NCBI GenBank assembly: GCA_964447205.1
Contig: CAYUSB010000016.1
Location: forward strand, 1-64,000
DNA: 64,000 nt
DNA from: JAEUKH01 sp964447205
GTDB taxonomy: Bacteria; Myxococcota_A; Polyangia; Polyangiales; Ga0077539
Reading direction: 5' to 3'
A program made the position numbers and the translations under genes. Positions 35,926 through 44,189 of this stretch are shown piece after piece; position 1 is the stretch's first letter, and each line of letters begins with the position of its first letter. Below the pieces are notes generated by a model. That model searched no databases. It saw only the letters and a list, made by a program, of their open reading frames with translations, and was not told where the DNA came from.

Positions 35926-36879
35926 TCAGGGAAGGCCCGCGGCCCGGCGGGCGGCGATGCCGGCGAGGACCTCGCCCAGGACGTTGGCCGCGAGCAGGCT
36001 GGTGATCCCGTGGAGGTCGAAGTCGGGGGCGATCTCCATCACGTCGCAGCCCACCACCCGCAGGGCCCCGGTGGCCCGCATGAGGCTGAGGGCCTGCCAC
36101 GAGAAGATCCCGCCCGGGACAGGGGTCCCCGTGCCCGGGGCCATGGACGGGTCGACCCCGTCGACGTCGAAGCTCACGTAGAAGGGCCCGTCGTCGGCGA
36201 GGGCCGCGATGGCGGCGAGGGTGGCGTCGAGGTCGCGGTGGATGGCCTCGGCGGTGACGATCTGAAAGCCGGCGTTCCGGGCGAAGGCGAGGTCGTCGGC
36301 GGCGGAGAAGGGCCCGCGGATGCCGAGCTGGATCACCTTGCCCGGCCGCAAGAGCCCCTCCTCCTGGGCGTTGCGGAACACAGTCCCATGGTGAGGGTCG
36401 ACCCCCCAGGCCGGGGGGAAGGTGTCGCTGTGGGCGTCGACGTGGACGAGGCCGAGGGGGCCGTGGACACGGGCCAGGCCCCGGAGGACCCCGAGGGTGC
36501 AGGTGTGGTCGCCGCCCACGAAGGCCGCCACGGCGCGTGCGGAGGCGATCTCTTCGGCCCGGGCGGCGATGCGGTCGAGGGTCCCCGGGGTGTCCATCGG
36601 GACACACAGAACGTCGCCCCCGTCGGCGCAGCGCAGGTGGTCGAAGAGGTTGACCCCGGACTCGGGGTGAAACCCTCGGGCCAGGGCGCTCGCGGCCCGA
36701 ACCCCCCGCGGTCCGAAGCGGGCCCCGGGCCGAAAGCTCGTGCCCCCGTCGAAGGGGACCCCGACGACGAGGACGTCGACGTCCCGGGGGTCGTCGTGCA
36801 GGGGCAGCCGCAGGAAGGTGGAGACCCCGGCAAAGCGGGGAACGAGGCGCGGGGAGACGGGGCGAAACCTGTCATCCAT
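35926..36879 (-). CDS. speB: agmatinase / arginase-family ureohydrolase
   Basis: 317 residues, the typical agmatinase length. The binuclear Mn2+ ligands are all present: His125 in GGDHT, Asp148/His150/Asp152 in DAHSD, and Asp238/Asp240 in SFDVDGVDP. FDGGTSFRPGARFGPRGVR near residue 43 is the standard N-terminal substrate-loop signature of agmatinases. Likely reaction: agmatine + water to putrescine + urea; guanidinobutyrase or formimidoglutamase-like activity is possible in this family. The macro-domain gene lies 12 bases upstream on the same strand. Convergent with the Ppx/GppA gene across 122 bases. Confidence 0.9.
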   Translation of the reverse strand: MDDRFRPVSPRLVPRFAGVSTFLRLPLHDDPRDVDVLVVGVPFDGGTSFRPGARFGPRGVRAASALARGFHPESGVNLFDHLRCADGGDVLCVPMDTPGTLDRIAARAEEIASARAVAAFVGGDHTCTLGVLRGLARVHGPLGLVHVDAHSDTFPPAWGVDPHHGTVFRNAQEEGLLRPGKVIQLGIRGPFSAADDLAFARNAGFQIVTAEAIHRDLDATLAAIAALADDGPFYVSFDVDGVDPSMAPGTGTPVPGGIFSWQALSLMRATGALRVVGCDVMEIAPDFDLHGITSLLAANVLGEVLAGIAARRAAGLP

Positions 36880-36891
36880 GGCGAAGGCCTC

Positions 36892-37467
36892 TCAGCCCTG
36901 CCCGAACCGCGCGGAGAAGACCCGCACAAACTCCGCCACGGTGGGCAGGTCGATGTTGGTGAAGCGCACCTCGGTGATGCGGGTGTCGGGGGTGTGGTCG
37001 AGGTACTCTACCACGGCGTCGACCATGACCTCGGCGCACAGGTCTTTGGGAAACCCGAAGATCCCCGAGGAGATGGCGGGCAGGGAGACCCGGGGCAGGT
37101 CGAGGACGTGGGCGAGGGCGAGGCTGTTGCGCACGGCCTCGCGGAGCTCGGCGGGCTCGTCGCGCAGGCCCCCGTGCCAGACGGGGCCCACGGCGTGGAT
37201 GACCCGGCTGCACGGGAGCATGCCCGCGGTGGTGTGGGCCACGGCCCCGTTGGGGAGCTTTCCGTGGCGCTCGACCCAGGCGTCGGACTCAAGCTGGAGC
37301 TCGAGCCCGGCCCGGCGCAGGATGGCCCCGGCTACCCCGCCCCCGTGGGCGAGCCAGCCGTTGGCGGGGTTGACCACCGCGTCGACCCGCTCCTGCGTCA
37401 GATCGCCATGAACCACCCGCAGGAGCTGCCCCCCGGTCGTGCCGTGCGTCGCCTTGACCTCACCCAT
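36892..37467 (-). CDS. macro-domain protein (ADP-ribose/O-acetyl-ADP-ribose hydrolase type)
   Basis: ATG 37467 is selected because a near-perfect Shine-Dalgarno (aaggaggtgag) precedes it. 191 residues form one macro domain: VDAVVNPANGWLAHGGGVAGAI (ADP-ribose-binding loop 1, about 31-50) and PAISSGIFGFPKDLC (loop 2, about 130-145). The Asn in NPAN and the GGGVAGAI loop are typical of catalytically active MacroD-type de-ADP-ribosylases, also called YmdB-like. It precedes the agmatinase gene by 12 bases and is divergent from the DUF58 gene. Confidence 0.92.
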   Translation of the reverse strand: MGEVKATHGTTGGQLLRVVHGDLTQERVDAVVNPANGWLAHGGGVAGAILRRAGLELQLESDAWVERHGKLPNGAVAHTTAGMLPCSRVIHAVGPVWHGGLRDEPAELREAVRNSLALAHVLDLPRVSLPAISSGIFGFPKDLCAEVMVDAVVEYLDHTPDTRITEVRFTNIDLPTVAEFVRVFSARFGQG

Positions 37468-37559
37468 CGCCAACCTCACCTCCTTCGCGCCGACTTTGGG
37501 TGTCCCACGATCGATGGGGACTTGTCCACGAAAGGGCCCGCGGGTCATGCTCAGGGCAA

Positions 37560-38702
37560 ATGCTCTCTGCCCTCTGGCGTGAGCGCGTGCGGCCCCCCAT
37601 GGCCCGACTGTGGTGGGAGCTGTCCCGCGCCCTGCGACCCCCCCGACGACTCCGATTCACCCGCGAGGGCAAGGTCTTCGTCGGCATCACGTTGGGCGTG
37701 GGCTTCGCGGCCGTCAACACCAGCAACAACCTCCTCTACCTGATGCTGGGCCTCCTCCTGTCGCTGATGATCCTGTCGGGGGTGCTGTCGGAGATCGCCC
37801 TGCGGGGGCTGGAGTTTCGGCGGCGCCTGCCGCGGCGGGCCTTCGCGGGCACGGCGGCCCTGGTCGAGATCGAGGTGTACAACACCAAGCGGTACGCCCC
37901 GAGCTACTCGATCGAGGTCGAGGACCGGATCGAGGGCCGACGCACCGACAAACGCTGCTACTTCCTCAAGATCAGCCCGGGGGCCCGGCAGACGGCGGCG
38001 TATCGCCGGGTGGCCCCGGTGCGGGGGCCCGAGCGCTTCGTGGCCCTGCGGGTGGCCACCCGCTTCCCCTTCGGCCTCTTTGAGAAGTGGCGGGAGGTGG
38101 ACATGGTCGAAGAGCACGTGGTGTACCCGGCCCCCCATCGCCTGCTCGGCAGGGCCCGCCCGGTGCTGGCGGCGGGCGACCGGGTGACCCGCGAGGAGCG
38201 CGGACACGGCGAGGTCGACGGGGTCCGCGAGCTGGCCGACGGCGATCCGGCCCGCGATGTCCACTGGGCCAAGACCGCCGCGGTGGGGCGGCTGGTCGCG
38301 CGGGAGCGTCGTCGGGAGGGGGTTCGGGCCGTGCGGATCATGGTGGCCAATGGCCCGCCGGACACCGAGGGGCTGAGCCCGGGAGAGGTGGCGGTGACCG
38401 AGGCGGCCTTCGCCGTGCGGGTCGAGGACGAGATTCGTCGGGCCGCGGCCCGGGCCCTGGAGGCCCTGCGGGCGGGGGCCCCCCTGGAGCTCGGGGCCGA
38501 GTCGGTGGCCCCGGGGATGCCCAAGTCCCTGCGGCTTCGGGCCTCGGGCAACGCGGTCGACCGGGCCCTGACCTTCCTGGCCCGGCTCCCCCCCGAGCCC
38601 GCCACCCCCGAGGAGCCCGCCGTGGTCGAACGTGGGGTCGGGGCCCCCCGGCGGAGCTCGGTGCCCGACCCGGCCCCACGACCGCGGATCGCGGTGGCCT
38701 GA
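37560..38702 (+). CDS. DUF58 domain membrane protein
   Basis: ATG 37560 gives 380 residues; ATG 37599 is a possible later start. Two adjacent membrane helices near residues 40-80 (VFVGITLGVGFAAVN and NLLYLMLGLLLSLMILSGVL) precede a beta-rich extracytoplasmic region. The family core ELADGDPARDVHWAKTAAVGRLVARE at about 225-250 is the DUF58 signature (vWA-like, metal-site variant). DUF58 proteins are usually encoded in MoxR-DUF58-transglutaminase clusters and are thought to help assemble exported complexes. Here the transglutaminase follows after 24 bases but no MoxR ATPase is adjacent. Confidence 0.9.
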   Translation: MLSALWRERVRPPMARLWWELSRALRPPRRLRFTREGKVFVGITLGVGFAAVNTSNNLLYLMLGLLLSLMILSGVLSEIALRGLEFRRRLPRRAFAGTAALVEIEVYNTKRYAPSYSIEVEDRIEGRRTDKRCYFLKISPGARQTAAYRRVAPVRGPERFVALRVATRFPFGLFEKWREVDMVEEHVVYPAPHRLLGRARPVLAAGDRVTREERGHGEVDGVRELADGDPARDVHWAKTAAVGRLVARERRREGVRAVRIMVANGPPDTEGLSPGEVAVTEAAFAVRVEDEIRRAAARALEALRAGAPLELGAESVAPGMPKSLRLRASGNAVDRALTFLARLPPEPATPEEPAVVERGVGAPRRSSVPDPAPRPRIAVA

Positions 38703-38726
38703 GGGCCCACGGAGGAGTGAAGGACG

Positions 38727-40910
38727 TTGCGATTCGCGAAGGTTCAGAAGGTCGCGGTGTACATCCTGGCCGCCCTCGGGCTGATCGCCCTCTGCGCGGG
38801 GGGCGAGCTCCCGGTGCTCAGCGTGGCGGTGGTGGTGGTGGGATTCGTGGCGAGCTGGTTCGCCGAGGGGGCCCTCCTCGCGAGCGAGCGGTACGCCCGG
38901 GTCTGGACCGCCGCCCTGGCCCTGGCCTTCGCGGTCCAGCTCGCCCGGGTGATCTTCCTGCGGACCGACCCCCTCGTGTCGCTCGTGGAGTTTGCCGCCC
39001 TCCTCCAGGTCAACCGCCTCGCCCTGCGCCGCGACGCCCGGGTGTACCAGCAGGTCACCCTCCTGTCGGGCCTGATGCTCATCGCCGCCACCGTCCTCGG
39101 CAGCGGGCTGTCGTACGCCCTGTCGTTCGTGGGCTTCGTGATCGTCGCCCCCTGGGCCCTCACCCTGGGCCACCTGCGCCGCGAGATCGAGGGCAACTAC
39201 CTCGCCGACGCCCGGGCGGGCCGGGCCGGGGTCCCCATCGACGTGGCCCGCATCCTGCGATCGCGTCGGGTGGTGGGGGTGGGCCTTCTGGCGGGCTCGT
39301 CGCTCCTGTCGGTCCCGATCTTCCTGCTGACCGCGGTGATCTTCGTGCTGTTTCCTCGGGTGGGCCTCGGGCTCTTCTCCGTGCGGCAGCGCTCCGAGAG
39401 CGCCGTGGCGGGCTTCGGGACCACCGTCGACCTCACGGGCCACGGGACCATCCGGGACAACCCCGCGGTCGTGCTCCGGGTGCAGCCCGACGACCTGCCC
39501 GCCCAGCCCCCGGTGTACCGCCCCCTGCGCCTCCGCGGGGCAGCGTTTGACACGTACACGGGCCGGGGGTGGACTCGTCGTACGCACGGCCACGAGCGGC
39601 GCATCGAGCGCGAGGGGATGCGGTACCCACTGCGCCGTTCGGTCGACGCCTCCCGCGACCGGGCCTGGCGGATCGTGCTCGACCCCCTCGATCCGCCGGT
39701 GCTCTTCGCCCCCGAAGGGGCCGTGGGGCTGCACATCGACGCCCGCTACGAGGCCGGGATGCCAAGGTACACCGAGGTCTATCGCGACCGCGACGAGGGC
39801 CTGCGGTACGTCCGCAGCGGCGACGAGCCGGGCCTCGTGTACACCGTCTTCCTCGGCCGCGAGCCCCTGGGGCCCGGGCCCCGGGAGGTTCAGGCCGCGC
39901 GGCGGGAGGCCTTTCGGGCGCGGTATCTCCAGCTCCCCGAGGGGGTGAGCCCCCGGGTGCGCGAACTGGCCCAACGTTGGACCGCGGGCCACGAGACCCC
40001 CCTGGCCCGGGCCGCCGCGGTGCAGTCCGCCCTGCATCGGTTTCGGTATACCACCCGCCTGGAGTCGGGCCGGGCCGACAGCCCCCTGGAGGACTTCCTC
40101 TTTCGCACCCGGGCCGGGCACTGCGAGTATTTCTCCACGGCCATGGCCGTGATGCTCCGGAGCCTGGGGGTCCCCACCCGCAACGTCACGGGGTTTCTCG
40201 GGGGGATCTACAACCGTTATGGCCGCTTCTATGCGGTCCACCAGGGCGACGCCCACTCGTGGGTGGAGGTGTGGGACGACGGGGCCGGGTGGGTGACCTT
40301 CGACCCGACCCCCCCGGGGTCGGAGATTCCGCTCCGGGGCAGCGGGCTGGTGACCGAGCTCGACGCGATGCTCGAGGCCCTCAACCTCCGGTGGCGCACG
40401 TACATCGTGGGGTTCGATCTCTCCACCCAGGCCGACATCGCCCGCACGACCTGGCGTTACCTCGAGCGCCGCCGCCCCGGGGGTGGGCGCCTCTTCGGCA
40501 GGGCCTCGGAGGGGGTCGGGCTGCGTCCGCGGGCCGGTCGGCTGCCCTGGCGGCCCGTGGTGGGCGGGCTCCTGGTGGTGTTTGTGCTCGGGGTGGCGGT
40601 GTGGGCCGCCCGGGGGGGTCGACCGGAGCAGGGGCCTTTGGGCCGCAGGGCCCTGTCGGCACATCGCCGGGCCGCCATCGAGCTGGTCCGGGCCATCGAC
40701 GGGGCGACGGCCGCCCTGGGGTGCCCACGCCCGTCGAGCCGTTCGCCCCTGGCCCACGCCCAGGGCCTCGTGCGCGACGGACACCCGGCCGGGGAAACCG
40801 TGCTCGAAGCCACCCGGACGTACCTCGGGGCCCGCTTCGGGGACGAGGCCCTGGACGAGGGCGAACTGGCGCGATGGCAGCAGACCCTGCGGGGTCTCGT
40901 GCAGTCGTAG
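38727..40910 (+). CDS. TgpA-type membrane transglutaminase
   Basis: 727 residues from TTG 38727, with ggaggag nine bases upstream; no ATG or GTG fits better. An N-terminal membrane block of about six helices (residues 10-220) precedes a periplasmic transglutaminase-like domain. The Cys-His-Asp triad is Cys466 in GHCEYFSTAM, His510 in DAHSWVEVW and Asp526 in FDPTPPG. A last membrane helix lies near 612-630 (VVGGLLVVFVLGVAVWAA), followed by a helical cytoplasmic tail. Forms a pair with DUF58. The family is implicated in envelope protein processing or crosslinking. The left arm of the DUF559 element begins 20 bases after the stop. Confidence 0.92.
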   Translation: MRFAKVQKVAVYILAALGLIALCAGGELPVLSVAVVVVGFVASWFAEGALLASERYARVWTAALALAFAVQLARVIFLRTDPLVSLVEFAALLQVNRLALRRDARVYQQVTLLSGLMLIAATVLGSGLSYALSFVGFVIVAPWALTLGHLRREIEGNYLADARAGRAGVPIDVARILRSRRVVGVGLLAGSSLLSVPIFLLTAVIFVLFPRVGLGLFSVRQRSESAVAGFGTTVDLTGHGTIRDNPAVVLRVQPDDLPAQPPVYRPLRLRGAAFDTYTGRGWTRRTHGHERRIEREGMRYPLRRSVDASRDRAWRIVLDPLDPPVLFAPEGAVGLHIDARYEAGMPRYTEVYRDRDEGLRYVRSGDEPGLVYTVFLGREPLGPGPREVQAARREAFRARYLQLPEGVSPRVRELAQRWTAGHETPLARAAAVQSALHRFRYTTRLESGRADSPLEDFLFRTRAGHCEYFSTAMAVMLRSLGVPTRNVTGFLGGIYNRYGRFYAVHQGDAHSWVEVWDDGAGWVTFDPTPPGSEIPLRGSGLVTELDAMLEALNLRWRTYIVGFDLSTQADIARTTWRYLERRRPGGGRLFGRASEGVGLRPRAGRLPWRPVVGGLLVVFVLGVAVWAARGGRPEQGPLGRRALSAHRRAAIELVRAIDGATAALGCPRPSSRSPLAHAQGLVRDGHPAGETVLEATRTYLGARFGDEALDEGELARWQQTLRGLVQS

Positions 40911-40929
40911 CGGAGTGGGGTGGGGTGGG

Positions 40930-40980
40930 GGCCCTCACCCCCCTCGCCCCCTCTCCCCTCACGGGGCGAGGGGGAGTCGG
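40930..40980 (+). repeat. left inverted repeat of DUF559 element
   Basis: Begins ggccctcacccccc and contains ctctcccctcacggggcgag; partner arm at 41389-41438 on the other strand. Shares its CCCTCTCCC core with the palindromic element at 17580-17690. Confidence 0.85.
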
Positions 40981-41001
40981 AGCCGGAGTCGGAGTTGTAG
41001 G

Positions 41002-41520
41002 ATGAAGCATCGACACGCTGTCAGGACGGGGGCGGTGCCCTGGGCGACCCGAGACAAGATCGAACGGGCGCGAGCCCTGCGCCAGGCGGCCACCCCCACG
41101 GAGGCAGAGCTCTGGAGCCTGCTGCGCAATCAAGGGATTGGCGTGAGGGTACGGCGGCAACATCCGCTCGCGGGCTTCATCGTAGACTTCTTCATCCCCT
41201 CGGCAGGCCTCGTCGTCGAGGTGGATGGCCCCGTGCATGAGGCGCAGCGTGAGGAGGATGAAGAACGCCGTCTGGCCCTGCAAACCCTGGGTGTGCGTGT
41301 GATGCGAGTCACCAATGAGGCGGTCATGCGCTCACCGGCCCTCGTGGTCGAGGCGATCAAGGATGCGGTGCGTGACGCCCTCAACCTTCCGGCTCCCCCT
41401 CGCCCCGTGAGGGGAGAGGGGGGTGGGGGGTGCGGGCCAAAAGGCGGCCCTCAGCGCGGGGCGTTGCCGAAGTACCAGACGGCCGAGACGGAGCCGTTGA
41501 TGATGTCGGCGAGGCCGTAG
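41002..41520 (+). CDS. DUF559 domain putative endonuclease (Vsr/PD-(D/E)XK-like)
   Basis: 172 residues from ATG 41002. The domain runs from about residue 17 to 128: ARALRQAATPTEAELWSLLR, VRRQHPLAGFIVDFF, LVVEVDGPVHE, LGVRVMRVTNEAVM. Asp62, Glu73 and Asp75 fit the metal-binding core of the very-short-patch-repair/PD-(D/E)XK nuclease fold. The domain ends where the right inverted repeat starts. Residues 130-172 (PPRPVRGEGGGGCG...) are translated from the repeat and then antisense to the barrel gene, overlapping it by 70 bases. Nuclease activity is inferred from the family. Its role may be in mobility of the flanking repeats or in DNA repair. Confidence 0.85.
   Translation: MKHRHAVRTGAVPWATRDKIERARALRQAATPTEAELWSLLRNQGIGVRVRRQHPLAGFIVDFFIPSAGLVVEVDGPVHEAQREEDEERRLALQTLGVRVMRVTNEAVMRSPALVVEAIKDAVRDALNLPAPPRPVRGEGGGGCGPKGGPQRGALPKYQTAETEPLMMSARP
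41389..41438 (-). repeat. right inverted repeat of DUF559 element
   Basis: Reverse complement of the left arm, with one mismatch in the inner 34 bases and a one-base length difference further out. It is read as coding sequence by the C-terminus of the DUF559 gene (residues 130-146). Confidence 0.85.
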
Positions 41521-42272
41521 TGCGGGCCGATGGTGGTCCCGATGTTGAAGGTGGATCGGGAGATTTCGGAGCTGTTGCCATTGCGGCGCAGCTCAGAGAG
41601 GGCGCTGGCGTTGTTGACTTGGAGGGCGGCGCCGATCTGGGCCTGAAGACCAAGCTGAGGCAGGCCAATGAAGCCAAACTGAAGCTCTGCGGCGAGGTTG
41701 GCGCCGAGTTGGAGCTGGAAGGCGTTGGCGGAAATGTCGGCGACACTGTCGTTCTCACCCGTGGTGATCGTGTAGTTCCCGAACGCAATGTTGGCGAAAG
41801 GAGCCAGGTGGATGATCAGGTGCTTGGCTTCCGCGAGAAGGAGGGGAGCCCCGATGTGCAGACCCAAGCCGAAGAAGTTGGGCTGGTCTTCAGTGCGGGT
41901 GTCGGTCATTGAGCCGGTGCGCTCCGTCCTCGTATTCGACCTGCTCTCAAACCCGAACGACAACCCACCTTCGAGGGCGAAGGTGTGGGACATCCAGTAG
42001 CGCAGACCCACGGTGTGCAGCGTGTTTCCTTCGGTCTCGCTGAACGAAATGCCCATTCCAGAGACGACCAGCCTGGAAATGTTAGCAGACCCAAAGTACC
42101 GAAGGGCAAGCCGGTTGACTACCACCGAGTGATCGGTGGGTCCCGAGGTGTCGGTGATCGACCCTCCACCCGCGGCGGGCTGGGCCGCCGTGGTGTTGAG
42201 GTCCTGCGCACCGGCGAAGGACGCCCCAGTGATGATCGCCGCGCCTACGAGGAGGGAATGAAAACCGCGCAT
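41451..42272 (-). CDS. outer-membrane beta-barrel protein
   Basis: ATG 42272 opens on a signal peptide (MRGFHSLLVGAAIITGASFAGAQ, cleavage after AGA). The 273-residue product has alternating strand patterns and many Asn, Thr and Gly residues: LHTVGLRYWMSHTFALEGGLSFGF, FGLGLHIGAPLLL, HLAPFANIAFGNYTI, FQLQLGANLAAELQFGFI. Near the C-terminus is VSAVWYFGNAPR. Base composition is visibly less GC-rich than in the neighbours and codon use is more relaxed, possibly because of the Asn/Thr/Phe content or foreign origin. Its last 70 bases lie under the tail of the DUF559 gene. Confidence 0.82.
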   Translation of the reverse strand: MRGFHSLLVGAAIITGASFAGAQDLNTTAAQPAAGGGSITDTSGPTDHSVVVNRLALRYFGSANISRLVVSGMGISFSETEGNTLHTVGLRYWMSHTFALEGGLSFGFESRSNTRTERTGSMTDTRTEDQPNFFGLGLHIGAPLLLAEAKHLIIHLAPFANIAFGNYTITTGENDSVADISANAFQLQLGANLAAELQFGFIGLPQLGLQAQIGAALQVNNASALSELRRNGNSSEISRSTFNIGTTIGPHYGLADIINGSVSAVWYFGNAPR

Positions 42273-42338
42273 GATTCTGTGCACCTGGTGAGGGTGGAGA
42301 GGAGTGTCGGCGACGGTCGAGCGTTGCCGCGGGCGCCC

Positions 42339-42367
42339 TTGTGCAACCAATTGCCGGGCACTGTCAA
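42339..42367 (-). promoter_or_regulatory. possible sigma70-type promoter for the barrel gene
   Basis: On the leftward strand a perfect TTGACA (42362-42367) is followed after 17 bases by GCACAA (42339-42344), a poor -10. It lies about 70 bases before ATG 42272. Only the -35 match is strong. Confidence 0.35.
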
Positions 42368-42435
42368 GGTTCCCTCATGCGGGAATCTCCCGTAGAAGTG
42401 ACATATCCTGACTGGGTCTGTGGGGCAGAGGGGGG

Positions 42436-44082
42436 TCAGGGGGAGGGCGGGAGGAGGTCGTTCCATGGGGAGCGGGGGTCGCGATGGGCGGCCCGGCGCA
42501 GCAGGGCCCGCGCCGCCTCGGGCTCGATCCCCTCGGCCGTGGCGCGGGCGCGGAGGGTCACCGCGGCCTCGGGAGCTCCCTCGGCGGCCCGGGTCCTCGC
42601 GGCCTCGGCCTCGCCCGGCGTACAGAGCCCCGCGGCGCCTCGGGCGCAGACGAGGGCCCTCCACGCGTCGGCGAGGGCGTCCTCGTGCGGGTCTCCGGTA
42701 CGCACCCGGAGGTCTTCCAGAGCGGCGTGAGGGTCGGTGCGGGCCCGCAGGGCGCCGCGGCGGTGCATGCCCCAACGGGTCTCGACCGCGTCGAGGAGGG
42801 CCCGGCCGGGGCGCTCGGGGTGGTGGGTCTGCAGGGTGTGGGCCCAGGCGATGCGCAGGGTGTCTCGGCCGAGGGCCCGCTCGGGCTCGGACAGCCGTGC
42901 CACGGAGGCCTCGACGGCGCGCTCGGCCTCGTCGAGGAGGCCCGCTCGCTCCAGGGCCAGGACGGCCACGATCCGGCTCTGGGCGAAGGCCATCCCGGGC
43001 CCCCGGGGGGCGTCGGGGCGCCCGGCCCAGGGGGCCTCCCAGGGCTCGGCCAGGGGGTCGTCTTCGGCGTCGAGGTCGACCCCGGCGAGCTCGGCGACGC
43101 ACACGGCCCAGCGCCCCATCGCGCACCACGCCTCGGCCCGAACCCTCCGCCCGAGGGCGTCGTCGGGGCGCTCTCGCAGGGCCGCCGTGGCCTCCTCCGC
43201 GGCGAGGTCGGGGCGCCCCACCAGGAGCCACAGACGGGCCCGTCGGGTGGCCTCTACCTGGCCGGGCTCCGATCCCACCCGGAGGGCTGCGACCCAGGGG
43301 GCCGCGTCGCGGGGCCGGCCGTCGCGGACCCGGGCCTCGATCACCGTCACCCGATCGACGATGTCGCGGGGATCGAGGCGGGCCGCGGGGCTGAGGGTGC
43401 GGTCGACCGCGGCCCACTGGCTCCGGGCCCGCAGCCGGGCGGCCTCGACCCGGAGCCGCGACCGGGGTGCCCGGCGGATGCGCTCGTCGGGGTCGAGAAA
43501 GACCCTGTCGGCGGTGACCCGGTCGCCCGCGTCGGCCTGCGGGGCGGTGCGTCGGGCGTGGGCGAGGGCCGCGGGGTCGGCCTCGGTCACCTCCGCCGTC
43601 ACGGCCCGGACATCGGGGTCGTCGGGGTCGAGGGCGAGGGCCCGTTGGGCGGCCCGGAAGGCCTCGGGATGGTCGCCCGCCCGCAGGGCCACCCGGGCGA
43701 GGCCCAACCAGGCCACGGCGGCTTCGGGGAAGTCGCGGGTGGCCTGGGTGGCCAGGCCGAGGGCGGAGGGGGTGTCGCCGTCGGCGAGGCGGAGCTCGAC
43801 CTGGCGCACGACGAGCCAGGGGTCGCTCGGGTCGGCCTGGGCCGCGAGGTGCAGGAGCCGCAGGGCCTCGGCCCGGTCCGCGGGGGTGCCTCGGGCGGCG
43901 TAGAGCTCGGCCCGGAGGAAGGCCTCGTACGCGGTGGGCGACGCGAAGGCCCGCAGGCGCGTGGCTCCCCCGATGCGTTCGGTCATCGTGCGGGGCCGAC
44001 GGGCGGCGCAGCCCTGGGCGGCCAGGCAGGCGACGAGGACGAAGGGGGCGACGCGGGCGAACACCAGGCGTCGATCTACCAC
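42436..44082 (-). CDS. TPR-repeat putative lipoprotein
   Basis: 548 residues from GTG 44082. Lipoprotein signal (VAPFVLVACLAAQGC, Cys near residue 25). The rest is nearly all helical and Ala/Arg-rich, with several tetratricopeptide-like units: AEALRLLHLAAQADPSDPW, AAVAWLGLARVALRAGDHPEAFRAAQRALALDPDDPDV (about 125-160), and again around 275-310 (LWLLVGRPDLAAEEATAALRERPDD). Likely a periplasmic scaffold at the outer membrane. No catalytic motif. Divergent from the DUF1232 gene, 107 bases between starts. Confidence 0.82.
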   Translation of the reverse strand: MVDRRLVFARVAPFVLVACLAAQGCAARRPRTMTERIGGATRLRAFASPTAYEAFLRAELYAARGTPADRAEALRLLHLAAQADPSDPWLVVRQVELRLADGDTPSALGLATQATRDFPEAAVAWLGLARVALRAGDHPEAFRAAQRALALDPDDPDVRAVTAEVTEADPAALAHARRTAPQADAGDRVTADRVFLDPDERIRRAPRSRLRVEAARLRARSQWAAVDRTLSPAARLDPRDIVDRVTVIEARVRDGRPRDAAPWVAALRVGSEPGQVEATRRARLWLLVGRPDLAAEEATAALRERPDDALGRRVRAEAWCAMGRWAVCVAELAGVDLDAEDDPLAEPWEAPWAGRPDAPRGPGMAFAQSRIVAVLALERAGLLDEAERAVEASVARLSEPERALGRDTLRIAWAHTLQTHHPERPGRALLDAVETRWGMHRRGALRARTDPHAALEDLRVRTGDPHEDALADAWRALVCARGAAGLCTPGEAEAARTRAAEGAPEAAVTLRARATAEGIEPEAARALLRRAAHRDPRSPWNDLLPPSP

Positions 44083-44189
44083 GCCGGGCGCGGGTTCGGG
44101 TATCTTCGCCCGGTCATGACGGCGCGGAGGTACAGCCAGCGAGGGCGGGCCTGCGCACCGAAGACCCTACGCTACGGAGATCGCACGCG

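Larger units (their letters stand above)
40930..41438. mobile_element. DUF559 endonuclease gene flanked by ~50-bp inverted repeats
   Basis: Left end 40930-40980 and right end 41389-41438 are inverted copies. The inner 34 bases (40947-40980 versus 41389-41422) match at 33 of 34 positions, and the outer 16-17 bases match with three or four differences. Each arm is itself a hairpin (ctcccctc...). The only gene inside is the DUF559 endonuclease. It lies between the transglutaminase stop and the 3' end of a barrel gene, consistent with insertion at a gene boundary. No target-site duplication could be identified with confidence in this low-complexity DNA. Confidence 0.65.
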
